Shown here: in pieces, positions 1 through 5,806 of the stretch
How positions within the stretch are numbered: the first letter of the stretch is position 1
Layout: every line of letters starts with the position of its first letter
Source: Actinomycetes bacterium
Lineage (GTDB): Bacteria > Actinomycetota > Coriobacteriia > Anaerosomatales > JAJZPX01
Reading direction: 5' to 3'
DNA length: 6,532 nucleotides
NCBI GenBank assembly: GCA_021811025.1
Contig: JAJZPX010000116.1
Coordinates: forward strand, 1 to 6,532
The notes under the pieces: generated by a model
Seen by the model: only the letters and a program-made list of their open reading frames with translations
What the model was told of the DNA's origin: nothing
The model's database searches: none
Translations under genes and position numbers: made by a program

Positions 1-47
1 CCGGCATCCCGCTTGCTGCATGACGGCGTCCCCCGGCGCGCGAGTGG

Positions 48-53
48 TATCCT
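48..53 (+). promoter_or_regulatory. Possible extended -10 promoter element upstream of prfA
   Basis: TATCCT is preceded by TGG, giving a TGnTATCCT extended -10 form. Initiation would fall roughly 35 bases before the preferred prfA start. I found no convincing -35 hexamer at 16-18 bases; TTGCTG at 13-18 is too far away. In this G+C-rich DNA an AT-containing hexamer stands out, but the gene could equally be read from a promoter to the left of the window. Confidence 0.25.
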
Positions 54-94
54 TGCATGCCGGGAATCCCATGCTAGAAGGCAGCAAACGAGCC

Positions 95-1162
<1,068 letters not shown>

Positions 1163-1163
1163 G

Positions 1164-2036
1164 TTGAGCGAGCGCGTCTGGACGATCCGCGACGCGCTCG
1201 GCTGGACGATCGACTACTTCACGCGCAAGCAGGTCTCCGAGCCCCGGCGCTCCGCCGAGTGGCTGCTATCCGCTGCGACCGGTCTCTCGCGCGTCGAGCT
1301 CTACGCGCACCACGATCGTCCGCTCTCGGCCGAGGAGCGCGCCCGCTTCCGCGACGGGATCGAGCGGCGCGTCGCGGGCGAGCCGCTGCAGTACGTGACG
1401 GGCGAGATGCCCTTCCGCCACCTCGTGCTCCGAGTGCGCCCCGGCGTCTTCATCCCGCGGCCGGAGACGGAGGTGCTCGTCGACGTCGCGCTCGCCGCGC
1501 TGCCCGTCACCGACGAGACGATCGCGATCGATCTGTGCACCGGCTCGGGCGCGGTTGCGGTGTCGCTCGCGATCGAGAACCCGTGGGCGATCGTCTACGC
1601 GACCGATCTCAACCCGCTCGCCGTCGAAACGACGTGGGACAACGCGGCCCGCGCCGGTGCCGGCGGCCGCGTGAACGCGTTCGAGGGCGACCTCTTCGAG
1701 CCGCTGCCCGCCGAGGTCCACGGCCGCGCCGAGCTCGTCGTCGCGAACCCTCCGTACATCCCCTCGGCCGACATCCCCACGCTTCCGGCCGAGGTGCTCG
1801 GCTTCGAGCCGCGGCTCGCGCTCGACGGCGGCGCCGACGGTCTCGAGACCGCGCGGCGCATCGTCGCCGAGGCGCCGGAGTGGCTGACGCCGGGCGGCAC
1901 GCTCGCGATGGAGCTCGACGAGACGCGTGTCGGGGACATGGCGCACGAGCTTGCGGCCGCGGGATGGCGGGACGTGCGCGTGACGCGCGATCTCGCGGGC
2001 CGGGACCGCGTGGTGGGCGGACGCCGCCCGGCGTAG
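1164..2036 (+). CDS. prmC: Release factor glutamine N5-methyltransferase
   Basis: SAM-dependent methyltransferase (PrmC/HemK) that methylates the glutamine of the GGQ loop in RF1 and RF2 and so speeds peptide release. The product is 290 residues, normal for the family. An N-terminal helical substrate-binding domain (about 1-90) contains GEPLQYVTG at 72-80. It is followed by IPRPETE at 97-103, the Rossmann SAM loop DLCTGSGAVAVSLA at 123-136, an acidic ribose-binding position at D148, and the catalytic NPPY at 195-198. EPRLALDGGADGL at 215-227 and DLAGRDRVV near 276-284 are also family motifs. The start is a TTG one base after the prfA stop, with GAAGG at 1147-1151, so translation is probably coupled to prfA. 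The usual EIG-x-x-Q-like motif before the last helix reads ELDETR here, a mild deviation. Confidence 0.95.
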   Translation: MSERVWTIRDALGWTIDYFTRKQVSEPRRSAEWLLSAATGLSRVELYAHHDRPLSAEERARFRDGIERRVAGEPLQYVTGEMPFRHLVLRVRPGVFIPRPETEVLVDVALAALPVTDETIAIDLCTGSGAVAVSLAIENPWAIVYATDLNPLAVETTWDNAARAGAGGRVNAFEGDLFEPLPAEVHGRAELVVANPPYIPSADIPTLPAEVLGFEPRLALDGGADGLETARRIVAEAPEWLTPGGTLAMELDETRVGDMAHELAAAGWRDVRVTRDLAGRDRVVGGRRPA

Positions 2037-2068
2037 CCGCAGCGCCTGCGGGCGCTTCCGCTGACGGG

Positions 2069-2091
2069 CGGTCGCGGCGGTGTCGCGACCG
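2069..2091 (+). repeat. Perfect 8-bp inverted repeat (hairpin)
   Basis: CGGTCGCG at 2069-2076 and CGCGACCG at 2084-2091 can pair around the loop GCGGTGT. The stem is nearly all G-C and should be stable in RNA. The bases after it are not T-rich, so it is not a classical Rho-independent terminator; it could slow transcription or protect the prmC 3' end. The same GGTCGCG core recurs at 2157-2163 and 2203-2209. Confidence 0.5.
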
Positions 2092-2194
2092 GTGCCTCCC
2101 GCGCGCCGGATGGCTCTCCCCGTTGTCGCCTGAAGGTGGTATGTATGGAGTGTGACGGTCGCGACCCCGCGGGGAGCCGCGGGGGAGCCGGTGC

Positions 2195-2201
2195 AAGGAG
2201 G
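2195..2201 (+). promoter_or_regulatory. Strong Shine-Dalgarno site of the tsaC-like gene
   Basis: AAGGAGG is a near-perfect anti-16S match placed 8 bases before ATG 2210. It fixes the start of the downstream gene and is the strongest ribosome binding site in the window. Confidence 0.85.
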
Positions 2202-2209
2202 CGGTCGCG

Positions 2210-2854
2210 ATGAGCAAGGTGTTCCACATAGACCCGGAGAACCCTTCCGCGGAAGTCATCAACCTCGCCGCTTCGATACTCAGAGACGGCGGGGTTGTTC
2301 TTTTCCCGACGGAAACGGTCTACGGGATCGGCGCGTCCTCCGACTCCTGGTACGGCGCGCAGGAGCTGTTCGACATCAAGATGCGCCCGCCGGGGAAGCC
2401 GCTGCCGTGGCTGGTCGAGGACGGCGACGCGCTCGACCGCTACGGCGTGGACGTCCCGGCGTACGCGCACGCGCTGGCGAAGCGCTTCTGGCCCGGGGAG
2501 CTCACGATAGTAGTCGGGGCCTCGGACCTCGTGGGCCGCGACTTCCGCGACGGGCGCGGCACGGTCGCGCTGCGCTGCAGCAGCCACGAGGTCGTGCAGG
2601 AGCTGATCCGAGCGAGCGGCAGGCCGATCGCCTCGACGTCCGCGAACACCACGGGCGTCCCGCCGGTCGCAAGGTTCGAGGAGCTCGAGCCGCGGATCCT
2701 CGCCGCGGCCGACGTCGTGCTCGACGCGGGCGAGGCGCACGTAGGTGTCGCGTCCACCGTCGTGGACTGCACCGGGCCGGAGCCCGTCGTGCTGCGCGAG
2801 GGGGCGATCCCGGCGGACGAGGTCCTCGCGGGGGCTCACGCCCTCGACAGCTGA
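2210..2854 (+). CDS. tsaC: L-threonylcarbamoyladenylate synthase (Sua5/YciO/YrdC family)
   Basis: Predicted to make threonylcarbamoyl-AMP from threonine, bicarbonate and ATP, the first step of t6A37 modification of ANN-decoding tRNAs in the cytoplasm. At 214 residues it is a single YrdC domain and lacks the C-terminal domain of full Sua5 proteins (about 340 residues). Family motifs are FPTETVYGIGA at 32-42, KMRPPGKPLPWLV at 57-69, FWPGELT at 93-99, ASTSAN at 141-146 and STVVDCTG at 182-189 followed by LREGAIP. The KxR and STSAN elements that bind nucleotide are intact. The start is firmly set by AAGGAGG 8 bases upstream. A gene of this family beside prfA-prmC is common in Gram-positive bacteria (ywlC in Bacillus). 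A YciO-type paralogue of unknown role is the main alternative, but the location favours the t6A enzyme. Confidence 0.9.
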   Translation: MSKVFHIDPENPSAEVINLAASILRDGGVVLFPTETVYGIGASSDSWYGAQELFDIKMRPPGKPLPWLVEDGDALDRYGVDVPAYAHALAKRFWPGELTIVVGASDLVGRDFRDGRGTVALRCSSHEVVQELIRASGRPIASTSANTTGVPPVARFEELEPRILAAADVVLDAGEAHVGVASTVVDCTGPEPVVLREGAIPADEVLAGAHALDS

Positions 2855-2883
2855 TCGCGTGGCGGCCTTGGTCCGCCATCGCG

Positions 2884-2889
2884 TACAAT
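2884..2889 (+). promoter_or_regulatory. Possible -10 element upstream of rpiB
   Basis: TACAAT matches the TATAAT consensus at five of six positions and stands out in G+C-rich DNA. It lies 33 bases before the rpiB start, which would leave a short leader containing the GGAGGT ribosome binding site. No good -35 is visible: TTGGTC at 2868-2873 is only 10 bases away. It may give internal transcription of the rpiB-glyA-upp part of the cluster. Confidence 0.35.
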
Positions 2890-2911
2890 GAGCGGGTCCC
2901 CTCGTCGGCCC

Positions 2912-2917
2912 GGAGGT
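2912..2917 (+). promoter_or_regulatory. Shine-Dalgarno site deciding the TTG start of rpiB
   Basis: GGAGGT lies 5 bases before TTG 2923. It supports this rare start, which also gives the family-typical N-terminus (M)RIHLGSDHAG. Confidence 0.8.
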
Positions 2918-2922
2918 TCCCT

Positions 2923-3378
2923 TTGCGCATCCACCTCGGCAGCGATCACGCCGGATTCGCCCTGAAGGAGCGGGTCAAGGCGTACATGCAGGCCGAGGGG
3001 CACGCGGTGACGGACGTTGGGACGTTCGACGAGGGATCCGTGGATTACCCGGTGTACGCTCACGCTGTGGCACGCGCCGTCGCGGACGGCGAAGCCGACT
3101 TCGGCGTGCTCGTGTGCGGGACGGGGCTCGGAATGGCGATCGCGGCGAACAAGGTCCGCGGCGTTCGCGCGGCGCAGGCAACGAGCCCCGAGTTCGCGCG
3201 GATGGCCCGGCTGCACAACGACGCGAACGTCGTCGCCCTGGCGGGCAGATACACGGACGCGGCGACCGCGGAGAGCATCCTCGACGCCTTTCTCGGCACC
3301 GCCTTCGAGGGCGGCCGCCACCAGCGCAGAGTGGACATGATGGACGCCATCGGGCACGACGAGACCGAAGGGGAGTAG
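2923..3378 (+). CDS. rpiB: Ribose-5-phosphate isomerase B
   Basis: RpiB/LacA/LacB-family isomerase that interconverts ribose 5-phosphate and ribulose 5-phosphate in the non-oxidative pentose phosphate pathway. The product is 151 residues, the usual length. Visible motifs are GSDHAG at 6-11 (D8, H9), VDYP at 40-43, CGTGLGMAIAANK at 65-77 and HNDANVVALAGR at 98-109, then R132 and R136 in GRHQRR. By alignment to E. coli RpiB, C65 is the proton-transfer base and T67, H98 and the late arginines bind substrate. It is therefore the Cys type, not the Glu type described in Mycobacterium tuberculosis. The TTG start is set by GGAGGT 5 bases upstream and by the conserved N-terminus. The C-terminal dozen residues (MDAIGHDETEGE) are a variable acidic tail. 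glyA begins three bases after its stop. An allose- or galactose-6-phosphate isomerase is unlikely in this context. Confidence 0.95.
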   Translation: MRIHLGSDHAGFALKERVKAYMQAEGHAVTDVGTFDEGSVDYPVYAHAVARAVADGEADFGVLVCGTGLGMAIAANKVRGVRAAQATSPEFARMARLHNDANVVALAGRYTDAATAESILDAFLGTAFEGGRHQRRVDMMDAIGHDETEGE

Positions 3379-3381
3379 CGC

Positions 3382-4629
3382 ATGTCGCTGGAGCACATCA
3401 GGCAGCAGGACCCCGAGATCGCGGCCGCCATGGACGCGGAGCTGAAGCGTCAGCGCACGACGATCGAGCTGATCGCGTCGGAGAACTTCACCTCGCCCGC
3501 CGTGCTCGAGGCCATGGGCAGCGTGCTCACCAACAAGTACGCCGAGGGCCTGCCGTCCAAGCGCTACTACGGCGGGTGCGAGTTCGTCGACGTCGTCGAG
3601 GACATCGCGCGGCAGCGCGCCTGCGAGCTGTTCGGCGCGGACCACGCGAACGTGCAGCCGCACGCGGGAGCGCCCGCGAACCTCGCCGTCTACTACGCCG
3701 CTTGCGATCCCGGCGACACCGTGCTCGCCATGAGCCTCGCGATGGGCGGGCACCTCACGCACGGCTCGCCCGTCAACTTCTCCGGCAAGTGGTTCCACAT
3801 CGTCGCGTACGGCCTGGACATGGAGACCGAGACCATCGACTACGACGAGGTCGAGCGGCTCGCGAAAGAGCACCGGCCGAAGATGATCATCGCGGGCGCC
3901 TCGGCGTACCCGCGCGTCATCGACTTCGAGCGGTTCGCCGCCATCGCGAAGGAAGTCGACGCGGTGCTGATGGTCGACATGGCGCACGTCGCCGGCCTCG
4001 TGGCGACCGGAGCGCACCCTTCGCCCGTCCCGTGGGCGGACTTCGTCACCTCGACCTCGCACAAGACGCTGCGCGGCCCGCGCGCCGGCTTCGTGCTGTG
4101 CAAGGAGCAGTGGGCGGCTGCGCTCGACAAGGCCGTGTTCCCGGGGCTGCAGGGCGGCCCGCTCGAGCACATCATCGCGGCGAAGGCGGTCGCGTTCAGA
4201 GAGGCGATGCAGCCGGAGTTCAGGACTTACATCGACCAGGTGCTGGTCAACGCGCGCGTCATGGGCGAGGCGATGGCCGAGGGAGGCTTGCGGCTCGTGT
4301 CGGGCGGGACCGACAACCACCTTCTGCTCGTGGACCTCACGCCCGCCGGCGTCACCGGTAAGGACGCGCAGAACCTGCTGGAGAGCGTGGGGATCACCGT
4401 CAACAAGAACGCCATCCCGAACGAGAAGCTCTCGCCGTTCGTCACCAGCGGCATCCGCGTGGGCTCGCCCGCGATCACCACTCGCGGGTTCGGCGAGGAC
4501 GAGGCGCGCCGCGTCGGCGAGCTGACCGCGCGCGCGATCTTCGGCAAGGACGACCAGGCGGTGCTGGACGCGGTGCACGCCGAGGTGGACGAGCTGCTGG
4601 CGGCGCATCCGCTGTATCCTGAGCTGTAG
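3382..4629 (+). CDS. glyA: Serine hydroxymethyltransferase
   Basis: PLP enzyme that converts serine and tetrahydrofolate to glycine and 5,10-methylene-THF, the main source of one-carbon units. The product is 415 residues, typical for bacteria. Signature elements are ELIASENFTSPAVLEAMGS near 29-47, YAEGLPSKRYYGG at 53-65, GGHLTHGSPVNFSGK at 122-136 and VDMAHVAGL at 198-206. The PLP-lysine motif STSHKTLRGPR has K228 as the Schiff-base lysine, and QGGPLEHIIAAKAVAF (257-272) and SGIRVGSPAITTRG (356-369) follow. Two signature stretches differ slightly from common sequences: PHAGAPAN at 93-100 where PHSGSQAN or PHSGAPAN is usual, and TSTSHK where TTTTHK is usual. ATG 3382 has the Shine-Dalgarno GGGGAG at 3370-3375 overlapping the end of rpiB, so the two are probably translated together. 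Confidence 0.98.
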   Translation: MSLEHIRQQDPEIAAAMDAELKRQRTTIELIASENFTSPAVLEAMGSVLTNKYAEGLPSKRYYGGCEFVDVVEDIARQRACELFGADHANVQPHAGAPANLAVYYAACDPGDTVLAMSLAMGGHLTHGSPVNFSGKWFHIVAYGLDMETETIDYDEVERLAKEHRPKMIIAGASAYPRVIDFERFAAIAKEVDAVLMVDMAHVAGLVATGAHPSPVPWADFVTSTSHKTLRGPRAGFVLCKEQWAAALDKAVFPGLQGGPLEHIIAAKAVAFREAMQPEFRTYIDQVLVNARVMGEAMAEGGLRLVSGGTDNHLLLVDLTPAGVTGKDAQNLLESVGITVNKNAIPNEKLSPFVTSGIRVGSPAITTRGFGEDEARRVGELTARAIFGKDDQAVLDAVHAEVDELLAAHPLYPEL

Positions 4630-4647
4630 GGCCATGGGGTATCGGGC

Positions 4648-4653
4648 GAGGAG
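4648..4653 (+). promoter_or_regulatory. Shine-Dalgarno site deciding the GTG start of upp
   Basis: GAGGAG lies 9 bases before GTG 4663. The only nearby ATG, at 4634, is out of frame with upp, so this site supports the GTG start. Confidence 0.7.
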
Positions 4654-4662
4654 CGTGAGCGA

Positions 4663-5313
4663 GTGATCGAGCGCGCCGAATGGGCCGGCAGGGTCGTGCA
4701 GATGGACCACCCGCTGATCCGGCACAAGCTGTCGATACTGCGCGACGTGAGAACGGGCGCGAAGGACTTCCGCGAGCTCGTCAAGGAGCTGGCGATGCTG
4801 ATGGCGTTCGAGGCGACGCGCGACTTCCAGCTCGCGCAGACCATCGTCGCGACGCCGATCACGGAGACGACGACGCACGTGCTCGCGGGCAAGAAGGTCG
4901 CCGTCATCCCGATCCTGCGCGCCGGCCTCGGCATGGTCGACGGCATACTCGAGCTCATGCCGGCCGCGCGCGTCGGCCACGTCGGACTCTACCGCGATCC
5001 CGAGACGCTCGAGCCGGTGGAGTACTACTGCAAGCTGCCGGAGGACATCGGCGAGCGCGAGGTGATGATCGTCGACCCCATGCTCGCCACCGGAGGTTCG
5101 GCCTCCGCCGCCGTCGAGTTCCTGCGGGCTCGAGGCGCGCGCAGCATCAAGCTGCTGGTGCTCATCGCGGCGCCGGAGGGGATCGAGCGCGTGCTCGCGG
5201 ATTGCGAGGACGTCACGATCTACGCGTGCGCCGTCGACGACCACCTCAACGATCACGGATACATAGTCCCCGGTCTCGGCGATGCCGGCGACCGCCTGTT
5301 CGGCACGAAGTAG
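4663..5313 (+). CDS. upp: Uracil phosphoribosyltransferase
   Basis: Salvage enzyme that joins uracil and PRPP to give UMP and pyrophosphate. The product is 216 residues, against about 208-210 in Bacillus and E. coli. It carries DHPLIRHKLSILRD at 15-28, IPILRAGLGM at 82-91 and the PRPP-binding loop VDPMLATGGSA at 137-147. The C-terminal uracil-binding segment GYIVPGLGDAGDRLFGT is at 199-215. All core motifs are intact, so the enzyme should be active. The first residues (MIERAEWAGRVVQ) are slightly longer than usual, but GAGGAG at 4648-4653 supports GTG 4663. It follows glyA by 33 bases with no terminator-like structure, and glyA-upp adjacency is common in Gram-positive bacteria. No PyrR-binding leader or attenuator is evident. 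Confidence 0.97.
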   Translation: MIERAEWAGRVVQMDHPLIRHKLSILRDVRTGAKDFRELVKELAMLMAFEATRDFQLAQTIVATPITETTTHVLAGKKVAVIPILRAGLGMVDGILELMPAARVGHVGLYRDPETLEPVEYYCKLPEDIGEREVMIVDPMLATGGSASAAVEFLRARGARSIKLLVLIAAPEGIERVLADCEDVTIYACAVDDHLNDHGYIVPGLGDAGDRLFGTK

Positions 5314-5324
5314 GCGAATACCTC

Positions 5325-5330
5325 GGAAGG
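5325..5330 (+). promoter_or_regulatory. Shine-Dalgarno-like site upstream of the dCMP deaminase
   Basis: GGAAGG lies 10 bases before the GTC at 5341 and 43 bases before the first canonical start, ATG 5374. Its position suggests that translation begins near 5341, although no ATG, GTG or TTG exists there in frame. Confidence 0.5.
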
Positions 5331-5340
5331 CATCACCACA

Positions 5341-5799
5341 GTCGACGAGCGTCCCAGCTGGGACGAGTACTTCATGACGATCGCGGGTCAGGTCGCCGGC
5401 CGGTCGACGTGCCTGCGCCGCCACACCGGCGCGGTCATCGTGAAGGATCGTCGCATCCTGTCCACCGGGTACAACGGCACGCCGCGCGGGCTTAGGCACT
5501 GCGCCGAGGCGGGTTGCCTGCGCGAGCAGCGGGGGATCGCGTCCGGCAGCAACCACGAGCTGTGCCGCGGGATCCACGCCGAGCAGAACGCGGTGATCCA
5601 GGCGGCGCTCTACGGGACCAGCATCGACGGAGCCAGCATCTACACCACGCACCAACCGTGCGTGCTGTGCGCGAAGATCCTCATCAACGCGGGCGTGCGG
5701 GAGATATACTACCGGGACGCCTACCCGGACCCGCTGGCCGAAGAGCTGCTGGCCGAGGCCGGCATCTCGCCGGTGCGGGTGCGAGCCGGGAAGGACTGA
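5341..5799 (+). CDS. Deoxycytidylate (dCMP) deaminase, ComEB type; start uncertain
   Basis: Zinc enzyme of the cytidine/deoxycytidylate deaminase family that converts dCMP to dUMP, the thymidylate synthase substrate. Numbered from 5341, the zinc/proton-shuttle motif HAEQNA is at 79-84 (H79, E81) and PCVLC at 106-110 (C107, C110). TGYNGTPRGLRHC lies at 42-54, and Cys residues at 54, 59 and 75 are typical of dCMP deaminases. The conserved N-terminal helix RPSWDEYFM (residues 4-12) lies upstream of the first canonical codon, ATG 5374. In-frame codons back to the upp stop (5311-5313) include no ATG, GTG or TTG. The 5341 start is inferred from homology: GTC stands where GTG would give (M)DERPSWDEYF, 10 bases after GGAAGG. 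Automated callers would probably start at 5374, giving 141 residues. The gene follows upp closely. Its identity is secure; only the start is in doubt. Confidence 0.92.
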   Translation, partial: VDERPSWDEYFMTIAGQVAGRSTCLRRHTGAVIVKDRRILSTGYNGTPRGLRHCAEAGCLREQRGIASGSNHELCRGIHAEQNAVIQAALYGTSIDGASIYTTHQPCVLCAKILINAGVREIYYRDAYPDPLAEELLAEAGISPVRVRAGKD

Positions 5800-5806
5800 C
5801 GAGAGC

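Larger units (their letters stand above)
2037..2209 (+). promoter_or_regulatory. prmC-tsaC spacer with inverted GGTCGCG repeats
   Basis: This is the longest spacer in the window. It holds a 6-bp hairpin with a TGCG loop (2041-2056) and an 8-bp perfect stem with a 7-base loop (2069-2091, CGGTCGCG/CGCGACCG). It also holds a 10-base palindrome GGTCGCGACC (2157-2166), a tandem pair CGCGGGGAGC/CGCGGGGGAGC (2168-2188), and a third GGTCGCG (2203-2209) just before the next start codon. Neither hairpin is followed by a T run, so there is no standard intrinsic terminator. TTGTCG at 2123-2128 with TATGGA at 2144-2149 (15-base spacing) is only a weak promoter candidate. A regulatory role is inference. 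Confidence 0.35.

Noticed and set aside
1..94. Possible end of an upstream gene such as rpmE
   Set aside because: No conserved ribosomal protein sequence could be recognised in any frame of this stretch.
2041..2056. Hairpin AGCGCC-TGCG-GGCGCT just after prmC as a terminator
   Set aside because: The stem is short and is followed by TCCGCTGACG rather than a T run, so it is not a standard intrinsic terminator.
2141..2155. Tiny upstream reading frame ATG TAT GGA GTG TGA with GAAGG just before it, as a leader peptide
   Set aside because: Four codons with poor ribosome binding spacing, no regulatory codon run, and overlap with the weak -10 candidate; chance is likely.
1595..2839. A 414-codon - strand reading frame opposite prmC and the tsaC-like gene
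   Set aside because: Same composition effect; it overlaps two clear + strand genes and contains no recognisable motif.
4630..4662. glyA-upp gap checked for a PyrR-type attenuator or terminator
   Set aside because: Only 33 bases with no stable inverted repeat and no T run; it holds just the upp ribosome binding site.
2836..5655. A 939-codon open reading frame on the - strand, opposite rpiB, glyA, upp and the deaminase
   Set aside because: It lies wholly antisense to recognisable genes, is rich in Arg, Asp, Val, His and Leu, and shows no known domain. Long antisense frames are expected in G+C-rich coding DNA where stop codons are rare in that phase.
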